DNA of 36,023 nt from an uncultured Lachnospiraceae bacterium (GCA_947575805.1 CANPOY010000031.1:1-36023); one strand, 5' to 3'; counted from the stretch's first letter, positions 13,275 to 22,074 are shown. Notes: generated by a model not told the origin, from the sequence alone. Numbers and translations are program-made.

Positions 13275-14948
13275 TCATTTCACATATTTTTCAAGTTTTT
13301 CCACAATATTTTTCATGCAGCCCGGCACAAAAGGACTGTCCAGCCCCACTTCTTTTATCATATTGGTGAAGAAATCACTGGCGGAGAGCTTACAGAGCTT
13401 CAGGTAGCTCTCCCAGGCACCTTTATAATCCTCGTCCATCTTTACCTTATACTGCAGCGCACAGGTCTGGGCCAAACAGTAATCAATGTAATAAAGAGGT
13501 GAACTATAAATGTGTGTCTGCTTCTGCCAGAAACCGCCCTTCTCAAAGAATCCGTATCCGCTATAATCCATGTGGGGCCTGTATTCCCGCTCCAGCTTCA
13601 GCCATGCCGCATGCCTTTCCCCGGGTGTCATGTCCGGATTTTCGTATACAATGTGCTGAAACTCATCCACCATACAGCCGTAAGGGATAAACGCCGCCGA
13701 ATCCTCCAGGTGCATCTCGATATAGTCCTCTGCCCTGTCCCCGAAAAACATTTCCATCCAGCCCTGGGTAAAGAATTCCATGGACATGGAATGGATCTCC
13801 GCCGTCTCCATGCCGATATCCCCGTGCTCCCTGATGGGATCCTTGCCCGAAAGGTAACCCTGAAAGGCATGTCCGCATTCATGGGTGATTACATCCACAT
13901 CTCCGCTGGTGCCGTTAAAATTGGCAAATACAAACGGAGAATTATACAGGGGCATATAGGTCATATAGCCGCCGGCCCGCTTGTTCTTCCGTCCCAGCAC
14001 GTCAAACAGTTCGTTCTCCATCATAAAATTCATAAATTCCGCAGTTTCGGGAGAAAGCTCCCTGTACATTTTCTGCCCTGCTGCCAGAATCTCATCCGGA
14101 GTACCGACAGGAGCGGGATTCCCCTCCTGAAAATATACCGCACTGTCAATACAGCGTAAGCTGTCCAGCCCCAGCCGCTTCCTTCTGCGCTCATGAAGCT
14201 CCTCTGCGAAAGGAACGAAGTCCTTTTTCACCTGGGCACGGTAAGCCTCAACCTCTGCCTGCCCGTAGCAGTTGCGGCCCATGCGGTAATAGCCCAGCTG
14301 CAGATAATTGTCATATCCCATCATCTTCGCCTGGGCAGTGCGGTTCTTCACCATTTTGTCATAGATTTCGTCCAACTTGTCCGCATTATCCTCAAAATAA
14401 GCATTATACTCCTTCCAGGCAGACTCTCTGATCTTTCTGTCCTGGTTCACCAGATAGGGGCGCAGCAGGGAAAGGTTCAGCTCCTTGCCGTCAAAATGGA
14501 TCTTGGCGCCGGCAATCAGCTTTTCGTACTCCAGCCTCAGCTTATTTTCCTCCTGCATCAGGGGGATCAGCTTTTCATCCATGGATTTCTGCGCAATTTC
14601 CATATTCTTAAAGGCCACCGACCCTATCTTGCTTTCCAGATACTCCCTGTAGGGGGAATCATAAAGCTTTTTCTGGTAAGCCAACACCAGATTGCTGTAT
14701 ACCGGCAGCTTTTCGTCGTAATAATCATGCTCCTTCTCGTAGAATTCATCGGTGGTATCAATATCAAAACGAATATGGGAAATGGTATACAGAGTGCTTA
14801 CTTTGTCATTCAGCTCGTAGAATTTCTGATGTACGGCAAACTGCTCCTCCCCGCTCTTCGCGGCATCAAATTCCTCCATAAGAGCCTTCAGCTCTTTTTC
14901 CACCCGGTCAAAATCCACTCTTTCGTAAGGCATATCCTTAAACTTCAT
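13275..14948 (-). CDS. M3 family oligoendopeptidase (PepF-like)
   Basis: A 557-residue cytoplasmic zinc metallopeptidase that trims short peptides. The zinc motif HECGH lies near residue 353, followed by HAFQGY and a downstream Glu-bearing METAEIHSMSMEFF. YNSPFVFANFNGTSGDVDVITHE is typical of clostridial M3 enzymes. The ATG at 14948 has GGAGGAG in good position; an upstream in-frame start at 15014 would place the promoter region's leader in the protein and is rejected. Length is normal for the family. It has its own promoter and reads toward the repeat region, where no T-run terminator is seen, although the stacked hairpins could slow polymerase. Confidence 0.9.
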   Translation of the reverse strand: MKFKDMPYERVDFDRVEKELKALMEEFDAAKSGEEQFAVHQKFYELNDKVSTLYTISHIRFDIDTTDEFYEKEHDYYDEKLPVYSNLVLAYQKKLYDSPYREYLESKIGSVAFKNMEIAQKSMDEKLIPLMQEENKLRLEYEKLIAGAKIHFDGKELNLSLLRPYLVNQDRKIRESAWKEYNAYFEDNADKLDEIYDKMVKNRTAQAKMMGYDNYLQLGYYRMGRNCYGQAEVEAYRAQVKKDFVPFAEELHERRRKRLGLDSLRCIDSAVYFQEGNPAPVGTPDEILAAGQKMYRELSPETAEFMNFMMENELFDVLGRKNKRAGGYMTYMPLYNSPFVFANFNGTSGDVDVITHECGHAFQGYLSGKDPIREHGDIGMETAEIHSMSMEFFTQGWMEMFFGDRAEDYIEMHLEDSAAFIPYGCMVDEFQHIVYENPDMTPGERHAAWLKLEREYRPHMDYSGYGFFEKGGFWQKQTHIYSSPLYYIDYCLAQTCALQYKVKMDEDYKGAWESYLKLCKLSASDFFTNMIKEVGLDSPFVPGCMKNIVEKLEKYVK

Positions 14949-15018
14949 ACTCTCCTCCATTCTCTCCGCTAATAATAATTTATAGTACTCTCTTCTAAAA
15001 ATCAGCGGAAGCAATTAT

Positions 15019-15047
15019 ATTTTACACGATTCGGGCCGGGCTGTAAA
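15019..15047 (-). promoter_or_regulatory. Sigma-A promoter of the M3 peptidase
   Basis: TTTACA (complement of 15042-15047) and TAAAAT (complement of 15019-15024) are 17 bases apart, about 70 bases upstream of the ATG at 14948. Confidence 0.7.
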
Positions 15048-15101
15048 CGATTTCATGTGAAAACCTCTTGCGAACTTTTCGCCGCTATGCTAAAGTTTCC
15101 A

Positions 15102-15107
15102 TATAAT
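15102..15107 (+). promoter_or_regulatory. -10 box for the gene at 15133
   Basis: A TATAAT lies 25 bases before the ATG, with GGCAGGAGG between. No good -35 is present at 16-18 bases spacing, so this is only a tentative promoter. Confidence 0.35.
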
Positions 15108-15132
15108 ACTTTTCTTATGGCAGGAGGTCAAT

Positions 15133-16248
15133 ATGTTAGAAACTCTAAAGAAAAACAGTTTTAAAAAGTCAATCCCTCTGTCCCTCATCCTGATAGCCTG
15201 CGGCCTGGTGCTCGCCGTCTGGAATTTCAGCAGTGCATATTACGCACTCACCGGGTATGTGCGCTTTGAGGATCTGAAGCCGGAGGAGCTTAGCAATCAG
15301 CTGGTTGAGGCTAATGTCAACATTGTATGGGACTGCTATTTGGAAGAAGGCACCAAGAATACTTCCACAAACCGCACCACCATCAATTATTACTGGTATA
15401 TCATCGCCACGGGAGACGAATATGCCATGGAATACAGCTATTTGGGCATTAAGGTTCCTAAGAAGCTGGGGGATCAGATGGATGAAATCATGAACTATTA
15501 CTATGATAATAATCTGCCTTATCCGGACTCCCTGCGGATCACAGGCAAGGTCAAAAAACTCAGCGGAAAGAATTTTGATTATTTTCATGACTTCTTTACA
15601 GACGATGATTTCCTCACTGAGGAAGAATTTCAGGACTATACGATTCCTTACTATATAGATGTAAACTTAAACCTTGATAAAACAAAATATTTTTACATAG
15701 TGCTCTTCCTGGCCGGTGCAGCGCTGGTTGTATGGGGTATTATACGTATCATCAGAGGTGCCCAGGGAAGCTTCCTGCAGCGGTTTATCGCCGATTATCA
15801 AGGTGCCGGGCTTACGGATTCCGCTGTGGAATCGGACATAAATTCCGCAGTCTCCTTTACGAAACGTGACACCATCAAGATCGGACGGCTGTGCACCTAT
15901 TATGACTTATACGGCGCTATCCCCAGGGCCATTCCCAATAGTAAAATCCTGTGGGCATACCAGAACACCACGACCCACCGCACCAACGGCATCAAGACCG
16001 GTGTCACCTACAGCGTTATGATTTATGTAGACGGCCGCAAAGATGCGTTTAATATCGGGGTCCCCGACGAAACTACCGCACAGAATATGCTTACGAGAAT
16101 CAATGATACGCTTCCCTGGGTAGTAGTCGGTTATTCCGATGACCTGAAGAAAACCTTCAGCAAGGATCGTGCACAGTTCCTGGAGCTGCGCTACAATACC
16201 GTGGAGCATGTGGCAGTGGAGCCCGGCTTAGAAGGCTTTAACTCTTGA
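15133..16248 (+). CDS. Unknown two-helix membrane protein (possibly DUF6709-like)
   Basis: A 371-residue protein. One membrane helix lies at about 14-31 and a second at about 184-206. Between them is a domain of roughly 150 residues presumably outside the cell (VNIVWDCYLEEGTKNTS..., aromatic-rich), and after the second helix comes a ~160-residue cytoplasmic domain. The layout and sequence resemble proteins I associate with DUF6709 of Lachnospiraceae, but I am not certain. An AGGAGG lies six bases before the ATG. It is divergent from the M3 peptidase and is followed by a small FUSC-type gene on the same strand. Function is unknown; the last domain (YDLYGAIPRAIPNSKILWAY) might be a PH-like fold. 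Confidence 0.7.
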   Translation: MLETLKKNSFKKSIPLSLILIACGLVLAVWNFSSAYYALTGYVRFEDLKPEELSNQLVEANVNIVWDCYLEEGTKNTSTNRTTINYYWYIIATGDEYAMEYSYLGIKVPKKLGDQMDEIMNYYYDNNLPYPDSLRITGKVKKLSGKNFDYFHDFFTDDDFLTEEEFQDYTIPYYIDVNLNLDKTKYFYIVLFLAGAALVVWGIIRIIRGAQGSFLQRFIADYQGAGLTDSAVESDINSAVSFTKRDTIKIGRLCTYYDLYGAIPRAIPNSKILWAYQNTTTHRTNGIKTGVTYSVMIYVDGRKDAFNIGVPDETTAQNMLTRINDTLPWVVVGYSDDLKKTFSKDRAQFLELRYNTVEHVAVEPGLEGFNS

Positions 16249-16270
16249 CGCTATTTACACTGGCATCAGA

Positions 16271-16299
16271 AACGCGGATTCCTTTAAGGAATCCGCGTT
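16271..16299 (+). terminator. Strong inverted repeat between the two plus-strand genes, possible weak terminator
   Basis: AACGCGGATTCC (16271-16282) pairs perfectly with GGAATCCGCGTT (16288-16299) around a 5-base loop. The following ATTATAAAGG has no real T-run and contains the next gene's ribosome binding site. It may act as a partial terminator or an mRNA-stabilising hairpin. Confidence 0.5.
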
Positions 16300-16319
16300 A
16301 TTATAAAGGAGATACGCTT

Positions 16320-16940
16320 ATGGAAGATCATCACTCCGTACATGCCCCCATCCCCGGCCTGGGTCTCAGAAGTATTAAGACTGCTCTGGCCGTGATGCTC
16401 ACAGCCCTCCTGTACGCCATTCCCTTTTTCGGCAAAAATCCTACCTTTGCCTGCATTGGCGCCATTTTCGGCATGGGCGCTGACATGGAGGAGTCCCGCC
16501 GCAGCGGCGGGAACCGCTTTTTCGGCACCATTATCGGCGGCTTCATTGGTTTATTTCTCTACTGGGGAGAACATTTATTTTATCCCGAGGGAAATTACTG
16601 GCTGCGTCTTCCCCTGGCCTTTCTGGGCACTATCATCATGATCTGCCTGTGTGTACTCTTTCACTGGCCCGGCGGCGTCCAGCCCGGCGGGGTAGTGCTG
16701 TGCATCATCCTTTTCAACACCCCGGCCCACCACATCGACTACGCTCTGCACCGCATGATCGACACCGGCATCGGTGTAGTCATTGCCCTTGTGGTCAATT
16801 ACCTGCTTCCGAGAAGCCGGCTGGAACGCTGGTTCCATCTAAAGCCTTCCGCACGGGAAATCCCGAATGCTGCAGGCACATTGGCGGCAGAGACCCTTCC
16901 TGAAGAGACGCATACCGGAACGGATACCGCAGATCTGTAG
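16320..16940 (+). CDS. FUSC / aromatic acid exporter-like small membrane protein
   Basis: A 206-residue membrane protein with helices at about 15-37, 38-50, 66-83, 98-115, 118-132 and 142-160. It resembles the N-terminal membrane half of FUSC/aromatic acid exporter-type proteins (IKTALAVMLTALLYAIPFFGKNP; GNRFFGTIIGGFIGLFLYW; LHRMIDTGIGVVIALVVNYLL). The cytoplasmic half usual in long members is missing, but short versions are common in Firmicutes. The start at 16320 follows AAAGGAG; an in-frame ATG at 16245 lies before the hairpin and overlaps the upstream gene. It ends 22 bases from the convergent leuA fusion, with no terminator visible. Substrate is unknown. Confidence 0.75.
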   Translation: MEDHHSVHAPIPGLGLRSIKTALAVMLTALLYAIPFFGKNPTFACIGAIFGMGADMEESRRSGGNRFFGTIIGGFIGLFLYWGEHLFYPEGNYWLRLPLAFLGTIIMICLCVLFHWPGGVQPGGVVLCIILFNTPAHHIDYALHRMIDTGIGVVIALVVNYLLPRSRLERWFHLKPSAREIPNAAGTLAAETLPEETHTGTDTADL

Positions 16941-16962
16941 TGTTGCATCCCTTTCCTGTTCT

Positions 16963-18963
16963 TTATCCCTGCTTTCTGTACTGCACCGGGGTCATCCCAT
17001 AGGTCTTCTTGAACAGCCTGTTAAAGTGCTCCACATTGTCATAGCCCACCTCTTCCGCCACAGCCTCCACTGTATGTCCGGTCTCCCTCAGCAGGGTGCG
17101 GGCCTTTTTCAGGCGCTCCTTTTTTACCACATCCTGGAAGGTCATCCCCGCTTTTTCCCTGATATACTTGGAAAGATAGGGCTTGGAAAGATGAAACTCC
17201 TCGGACAGGGTATCCAGCGTTACGTTCTTATAGTCATTCTGAATATAGCTGATAATCTCCACAATACGCTCTTCCCTGCCGGAAGTAATATGTTGCTCTG
17301 CCGCCAGTTTATTGGCCGCGGAAGCCAGTGCGGCGATAGACGCCTTAATAATGTCCTCATCCACTCCTACGCCCCAGTACAGACGCCCTTCACACATGAC
17401 GCCTACATAAGCCGCCGCCCGGGAGCTGGAGCCCTTGGAAATGGCGTGTTCCTCATACACTGCAAGCTGGTAGCTCATGCCGAAAAAGGTCTTAATGGCA
17501 TTGCTTACCGCATCCAGCCGCCCGTTTCCTGATGCCTTGATTACCCGCTTCACGTCATCCTGTTCTATGGTAACCTCCGCCCGGATACCGTTCTCCTGCC
17601 GGAAATGGCACTCCGGAATCTCAAATATGCTCCGCGGCGTAATGTAATTTTCTTCAAATATCGCCAGAATCTCCCCAGGAAGAAGCTCCTGATGGCGTCT
17701 GTCGGATACGCCCTTTACCAGATACCCTACCTCTTCCTTCATGGCTGCCGGCAGGGAATAGCCAAACTGCTGCTTCAGCACAAAGGCAACGCCTCCTTTG
17801 CCGGATACACTGTTGATACGGATCACATCCGACTCGTACTCTCTTCCCACGTCTGCAGGATCGATGGGCAGATAGGGTACATCCCAGCGCTTTCCGCTTT
17901 TTCCCTCCTTCAACCATGCCATACCTTTGCTGATGGCATCCTGGTGGGAGCCGGAAAAAGCAGTAAACACCAGATCACCCGCATAAGGCGTCCTCTCATG
18001 GACTCTCATGCCCGTAAAGCGCTCATATTCCTCTCTTATCTTCATAATGTGGCTGAAATCCAGCCCACTGTCCACACCGTGGCACATCATATTCAGGGCC
18101 ACCGTCACAAGATCCACATTTCCCGTGCGCTCACCGTTGCCGAATAAGGTGCCCTCCACCCGATCCGCACCGGCCAGGATGCCGAACTCCGCGTCGCTGA
18201 CGCCACAACCACGGTCATTGTGGGGATGAACGCTCAGCACTACATTCTCCCTGTATTTTAAGTGCTTGTGCATATACTCTATCTGACAGGCAAAGACATG
18301 GGGCATTGCCACCTGCACCGTGGTGGGAAGATTTATAATGGCTTTATTCTCTGAATCCGGCTCCCATACATCCAGTACCGCATTACAGACCTCCAGCGCA
18401 TACTCCACTTCCGTCTGGGAAAAGCTTTCCGGGCTGTATTCAAAGGTAAAATTCCCTTCCGTCTCCTCCGCCAGCTTTTTTAACAGCGCCGCACCGTCTA
18501 CAGCCAGTTTCTTGATGGCCTCTTTATCCTTTTTGAAAACCTGCTCCCGCTGTTCCACAGATGTGGAATTATACAGATGCACTACGGCATGGGGCGCGCC
18601 TTTCACCGCTTCAAAGGTCTTGCGGATGATATGCTCCCGTGCCTGAGTCAGCACCTGGATGGTCACGTCATCGGGAATCATACCCCTCTCAATCAGCGCG
18701 CGGATAAAATTATACTCCGTGTCGGAGGAAGCGGGAAATCCCACCTCTATCTCCTTGAATCCGATTTCTACCAGCATTTTAAAAAATTCCAGCTTGTCTT
18801 CCAGGCTCATAGGCTCGATCAGTGCCTGATTGCCATCCCGTAAATCCACACTGCACCAAATGGGAGCCTTGCCTATGCTGTCCTTTTGCACCCAGTCATA
18901 AGTGACTTCCGGCGGCATGTGATAGGTCTTCTGGTATTTCTCATTTACTTTAATATTTATCAT
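16963..18963 (-). CDS. leuA: 2-isopropylmalate synthase fused to an AraC-type DNA-binding domain
   Basis: A 666-residue protein. Residues about 1-400 are the catalytic TIM barrel of 2-isopropylmalate synthase (acetyl-CoA plus 2-oxoisovalerate, first step of leucine synthesis). It is the longer actinobacterial/fungal-like type: SVDLRDGNQALIEP (Arg42, Asp43) and HPHNDRGCG (about 245) for metal and catalysis. Residues about 440-555 match the LeuA allosteric/dimer domain (IKASGNGRLDAVSNAIKTFF; SSSRAAAYVGV), which normally binds leucine. Residues about 560-666 are a complete two-helix-turn-helix AraC domain with the signature VAEEVGYDNVEHFNRLFKKTYGMTP. The reading frame is continuous and normal stand-alone enzymes end before this domain. 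Feedback control coupled to transcription is a reasonable inference, not shown. Confidence 0.88.
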   Translation of the reverse strand: MINIKVNEKYQKTYHMPPEVTYDWVQKDSIGKAPIWCSVDLRDGNQALIEPMSLEDKLEFFKMLVEIGFKEIEVGFPASSDTEYNFIRALIERGMIPDDVTIQVLTQAREHIIRKTFEAVKGAPHAVVHLYNSTSVEQREQVFKKDKEAIKKLAVDGAALLKKLAEETEGNFTFEYSPESFSQTEVEYALEVCNAVLDVWEPDSENKAIINLPTTVQVAMPHVFACQIEYMHKHLKYRENVVLSVHPHNDRGCGVSDAEFGILAGADRVEGTLFGNGERTGNVDLVTVALNMMCHGVDSGLDFSHIMKIREEYERFTGMRVHERTPYAGDLVFTAFSGSHQDAISKGMAWLKEGKSGKRWDVPYLPIDPADVGREYESDVIRINSVSGKGGVAFVLKQQFGYSLPAAMKEEVGYLVKGVSDRRHQELLPGEILAIFEENYITPRSIFEIPECHFRQENGIRAEVTIEQDDVKRVIKASGNGRLDAVSNAIKTFFGMSYQLAVYEEHAISKGSSSRAAAYVGVMCEGRLYWGVGVDEDIIKASIAALASAANKLAAEQHITSGREERIVEIISYIQNDYKNVTLDTLSEEFHLSKPYLSKYIREKAGMTFQDVVKKERLKKARTLLRETGHTVEAVAEEVGYDNVEHFNRLFKKTYGMTPVQYRKQG

Positions 18964-19008
18964 GATTTTATCCTGTCTCCTTGCTCATATTTACTCTTGA
19001 TTTTATCT

Positions 19009-19040
19009 ATAATATCATTTTTTTGAGCAAAAACAATGAT
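19009..19040 (-). promoter_or_regulatory. leuA promoter overlapped by a palindrome (candidate operator)
   Basis: Minus strand TTGTTT (19031-19036) and TATTAT (19009-19014) are 16 bases apart. An interrupted palindrome, ATCATT...AATGAT with inner TTTTTG/CAAAAA arms (19014-19040), spans from the -35 to the -10 box. It could be an operator, perhaps for the fusion protein itself. No T-box leader is visible in this 140-base gap. Confidence 0.45.
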
Positions 19041-19102
19041 TTTAGTTATTCTTTATTTTGATGTATTTTAATGTCCTATATTGTTGTTTCTTGTTCTCCT
19101 CC

Positions 19103-19948
19103 TTAGTACTCTTCCGCAATATCCATTTCTTCCTGCTCGGCCTCAATGGACAGCCTTGAATAAGGTGTGCGGTGCAGATAAACAAGCCAGTAGCCCGCTC
19201 CTACCAATCCCGCACCACCTATGATATTGCCCAGGGTCACCGGAAGCAGATTTTTGAGGAGAAAGCTTCCCATATTCAGAAATCCCGGATCAATGCCGTA
19301 TTCCCCGGCAGTTAATATTCCGGCAATACAGAAATAAATATCGGCCACACTGTGTTCAAACCCGCAGAGTACGAAAAGCATGATCGGCCAGAAGCTCATC
19401 AGCAGCTTTCCGGACACCGTTTTTGCCGCAAATGCCGCCCAGACTGCGATACAGACCAATACATTACAAAGGATACCCCGTATAAATGCCTCGGAAAAAC
19501 TCAGTTCCACCCGGGTCAGTGCCGCCGCCACCATTTTCTCCGCCAGCCTTCCGCCATACAGGCCGGGAGTGTGTCCGTACACCACCAGCGCCGCCACAAG
19601 GGACGCTCCCAGAAAGTTGCCCAGAAACACAAAAATCCAGTTTTTCAACATATCCCGCACCCGGACCTTTTTTTCCAGTACACTGATAATAATCAGATTG
19701 TTTCCGGTGAAAAGCTCGCTGCCCGCCACCAGCACCATGGCCATCCCCGCAGGGAAAACGCAGGCGCTTAAGAGTCTGGCAATGGAAGCATTATCCACCG
19801 TCGCCGATATGGTGGTGGAGGCGATTCCCGCGAATCCGATAAATACTCCGGCAAAAAAACCTAAAATCACCATTTTCCATATGGAAAACCTTACCTTATG
19901 TATTCCGATCTCAATAAAATTTCTTGCAATTTCTATTGGTGAGTGCAT
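19103..19948 (-). CDS. Formate/nitrite transporter (FNT) family channel
   Basis: A 281-residue membrane protein with six helices, of the FocA/NirC/FNT family of pentameric channels for small monovalent anions. Seen: AGSELFTGNNLIIISV with the conserved Thr-Gly loop, and LCGFEHSVADIYF with the central histidine and the NMGSFLLKNLLPVTLGNIIGG half-helix region. The start at 19948 has AGAGGAGG upstream. It is divergent from an OFA-family transporter, suggesting formate or a related C1/C2 acid as substrate. A strong AAGGAGGAG directly after its stop codon has no start codon to serve. Confidence 0.92.
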   Translation of the reverse strand: MHSPIEIARNFIEIGIHKVRFSIWKMVILGFFAGVFIGFAGIASTTISATVDNASIARLLSACVFPAGMAMVLVAGSELFTGNNLIIISVLEKKVRVRDMLKNWIFVFLGNFLGASLVAALVVYGHTPGLYGGRLAEKMVAAALTRVELSFSEAFIRGILCNVLVCIAVWAAFAAKTVSGKLLMSFWPIMLFVLCGFEHSVADIYFCIAGILTAGEYGIDPGFLNMGSFLLKNLLPVTLGNIIGGAGLVGAGYWLVYLHRTPYSRLSIEAEQEEMDIAEEY

Positions 19949-19989
19949 GAATTTCCTCCTCTAATCTGTGGACTTCCCCATGAAACGGT

Positions 19990-20018
19990 TTGTGTCCGGT
20001 TATTGCTTCTTATATAAT
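19990..20018 (+). promoter_or_regulatory. Promoter of the OFA-family transporter in the divergent gap
   Basis: TTGTGT (19990-19995) and TATAAT (20013-20018) are 17 bases apart. The -10 lies in an AT-rich, almost palindromic stretch that also reads TATAAT on the minus strand, so it may serve the FNT gene too. The leader to the OFA start is about 115 bases and contains a CTCTTG/CAAGAG inverted repeat (20070-20095). Confidence 0.6.
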
Positions 20019-20141
20019 TATAATGGAGGAACCGGGATTTGTATACCGTTTTCTTTGTATCCGCTTTTTCTCTTGCATTTCACCGAAAACAAGAGTATCA
20101 TGGAGACGGTAAAACACACATCGAAAAAGGGGGTTTTTTTC

Positions 20142-21485
20142 ATGAAAGTACAAAACAAATGGATAAGGGCCGCCATTCCTGCCCTGCTGCTTCACTGCAG
20201 TATCGGTACGGTATACTGCTGGTCCATTTTCAGTGAGGAGATCGGGAAATACATAGGTTTTTCAAAAGGCGCTACCGAATGGGCCTTCAGCTTTGCCATC
20301 TTCTTTCTTGGAATGTCTGCCGCTTTTCTGGGCAACATAGTGGAAAAGGACATACACCGTTCCTCTTTGATTGCAGCGATCTGCTTTGCCTCCGGGATGG
20401 CAGGCACCGGATTTTTCATCTGGTACGGCGGCAAACAATACGTTGCTACGGGTCACGGCAGTGTGTTGGCGCTGATCGGCATCTATATCTGCTACGGCTT
20501 TATCATGGGCATTGGTCTGGGTACCGGCTACCTGTCTCCCGTTAAGACACTGATGCTCTGGTTTGAAGACCGCAAAGGTCTGGCTACCGGCCTTGCAGTG
20601 GCAGGCTTTGGCGCGGCAAAGGCTATCGCAAGCCCTATCATGCAGGCGCTTCTGGATTCTCTGGGAAAGAACGGTATCTGGCAGATGTTCCTGATCTTAG
20701 CCGGAGTATATTTTGTCATGATGTTCGTTGGCCATCTGCTCCTGGCAAAGCCCGCCGGCTGGCATGAGCCTGCAAAGCAGGAAAAGGGCCAGAAGGCAAT
20801 AGACGTGATCAAAACCAAGCCGGTTGTATTCATCGGCATCTGGATCATGTTCTACCTCAACATCACCTGCGGCCTGGCTTTGATTTCTCAGGAAAAGATG
20901 ATTATCAAGTGTATCGGCCTGGGAGCCATGGCAGGTGTCCTTTCCTCAGTCACCGCGGTTTTCAACGCAGGGGGACGTCTGGGCTTCTCCGCATGGGCTG
21001 ACACCATGAAGGACAGGAATACCATATACAAGATTATATTTATTCTTTCCATTGCCGCTACCGGTATTGTTATTGTCACTCAGGCAATTACCAAACAAGG
21101 CAGCAGCATTACAGCCGGCGGTACCGGCAGCATGTTCCTCACGATACTGGTCCTGATCCTGCTCTTCGTGGTAAATGCCGGATACGGCGGCGGCTTCAGC
21201 AATGTACCCACACTGCTGTCTGACCATTACGGCATGGGAAATATCAGTGCCATCCACGGCATCACGCTTTCCGCATGGGCTATCGCCGGCCTTACCGGTA
21301 ACCAGGTAGCTACTCTGATTGTAAACAAAGTAGGCAGCTGGAGCAATATTATGGTTGACGGACATGAATACAATATTAACCCCACCGGTTATCAGTCCGT
21401 ACTGTATCTGACGATAGTCTTATATGTTATTTCTTTGCTGGTTAGCTTCTTCATGGTTTCCGGCCATAAGAAAAAGCAGGCCTGA
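20142..21485 (+). CDS. OFA family MFS transporter (oxalate/formate antiporter-like)
   Basis: A 447-residue MFS protein with twelve predicted helices. HCSIGTVYCWSIFSEEI is a family-typical first helix, and GIGLGTGYLSPVKTLMLWFEDRKGLATGLAVAGFG is the conserved loop 4-5 region. The family includes the oxalate:formate antiporter and monocarboxylate transporters; the substrate cannot be told from sequence. The start at 20142 has AAAGGGGG eight bases upstream. The open frame extends 58 codons further up, but that stretch includes the promoter leader and is not conserved-looking. It faces the FNT gene divergently, which suggests a shared role in formate or short-chain acid exchange. A strong terminator follows. 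Confidence 0.88.
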   Translation: MKVQNKWIRAAIPALLLHCSIGTVYCWSIFSEEIGKYIGFSKGATEWAFSFAIFFLGMSAAFLGNIVEKDIHRSSLIAAICFASGMAGTGFFIWYGGKQYVATGHGSVLALIGIYICYGFIMGIGLGTGYLSPVKTLMLWFEDRKGLATGLAVAGFGAAKAIASPIMQALLDSLGKNGIWQMFLILAGVYFVMMFVGHLLLAKPAGWHEPAKQEKGQKAIDVIKTKPVVFIGIWIMFYLNITCGLALISQEKMIIKCIGLGAMAGVLSSVTAVFNAGGRLGFSAWADTMKDRNTIYKIIFILSIAATGIVIVTQAITKQGSSITAGGTGSMFLTILVLILLFVVNAGYGGGFSNVPTLLSDHYGMGNISAIHGITLSAWAIAGLTGNQVATLIVNKVGSWSNIMVDGHEYNINPTGYQSVLYLTIVLYVISLLVSFFMVSGHKKKQA

Positions 21486-21515
21486 GAATAAAAATATTGT
21501 TTAACTTGTAATTAG

Positions 21516-21565
21516 AAACGGGCTGTCGCAGCGACTGATAATTTCAGTCATGCAACAGCCCGTTT
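21516..21565. terminator. Bidirectional terminator between the convergent OFA and kinase-like genes
   Basis: AAACGGGCTGT (21516-21526) pairs with ACAGCCCGTTT (21555-21565); the inner GACTGA/TCAGTC extends the fold. TTTATTT follows on the plus strand, and TTTCTAATT on the minus strand. Confidence 0.85.
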
Positions 21566-21588
21566 ATTTACCTGCTTATTTCCCAGGT

Positions 21589-22074
21589 CTATATGATCTC
21601 CATTCTCTCAAAATACCGGATCAGTATGCCCGCGCAGTTTTCAGCTCCCAGAGCGGAAGTATCCAGAATCATGTGATAATTGCTCACATCGCCCCAGACC
21701 TTGCCCGTATTATTGAAATAATATTCCGAACGGGCCCTGTCATTCTTTTCGATCAGCTCCTTTGCCGCATCATGGGACAGGGATTCCTTTTTCATAATCC
21801 GCTTTACCCTGTCTTCCTTATCAGCACAGATATAGACATGAAATACATTGGGCTGATTCTTCAGAATCTCGGAGGCACAGCGCCCCAATATAATGCAGGC
21901 GTTCTGAGCCAGTTCCCTGATAACCTCCGCCTCATCCGAATAATTGCTGTCATGAAGCTCATTCTCAATATAAGTTCTGTCATAGACCGGAATATCCAGC
22001 TTCCTGGAAAGCTCTTCCGCAATCATACTTGCACCGGTGCCAAACCGGCGGCTCATGGTAATCACAAGATTCAT
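21589..22074 (-). CDS. Cytidylate-kinase-like family protein
   Basis: A 161-residue P-loop protein of the cytidylate kinase-like family found widely in Clostridia. Seen: ITMSRRFGTGASMIAEELSRKL as a modified Walker A, IPVYDRTYI, and ILGRCASEIL...FHVYICADKEDRVKRIM. True Cmk proteins are longer and have GPAGSGKST, and this P-loop lacks the usual Lys-Thr/Ser end, so nucleotide kinase activity is unproven. AAGGAGG lies seven bases before the ATG. It probably has its own extended -10 promoter and ends at a shared terminator. Confidence 0.82.
   Translation of the reverse strand: MNLVITMSRRFGTGASMIAEELSRKLDIPVYDRTYIENELHDSNYSDEAEVIRELAQNACIILGRCASEILKNQPNVFHVYICADKEDRVKRIMKKESLSHDAAKELIEKNDRARSEYYFNNTGKVWGDVSNYHMILDTSALGAENCAGILIRYFERMEII

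Noticed and set aside
19080..19102. Small gene behind the strong AAGGAGGAG after the FNT stop codon
   Set aside because: No start codon follows within usable distance and the frame has no coding character; it may be a leftover of a lost gene.
18964..19102. T-box leader controlling leuA
   Set aside because: The gap is only 140 bases, and I found neither the T-box core sequence nor a terminator hairpin before the start codon.
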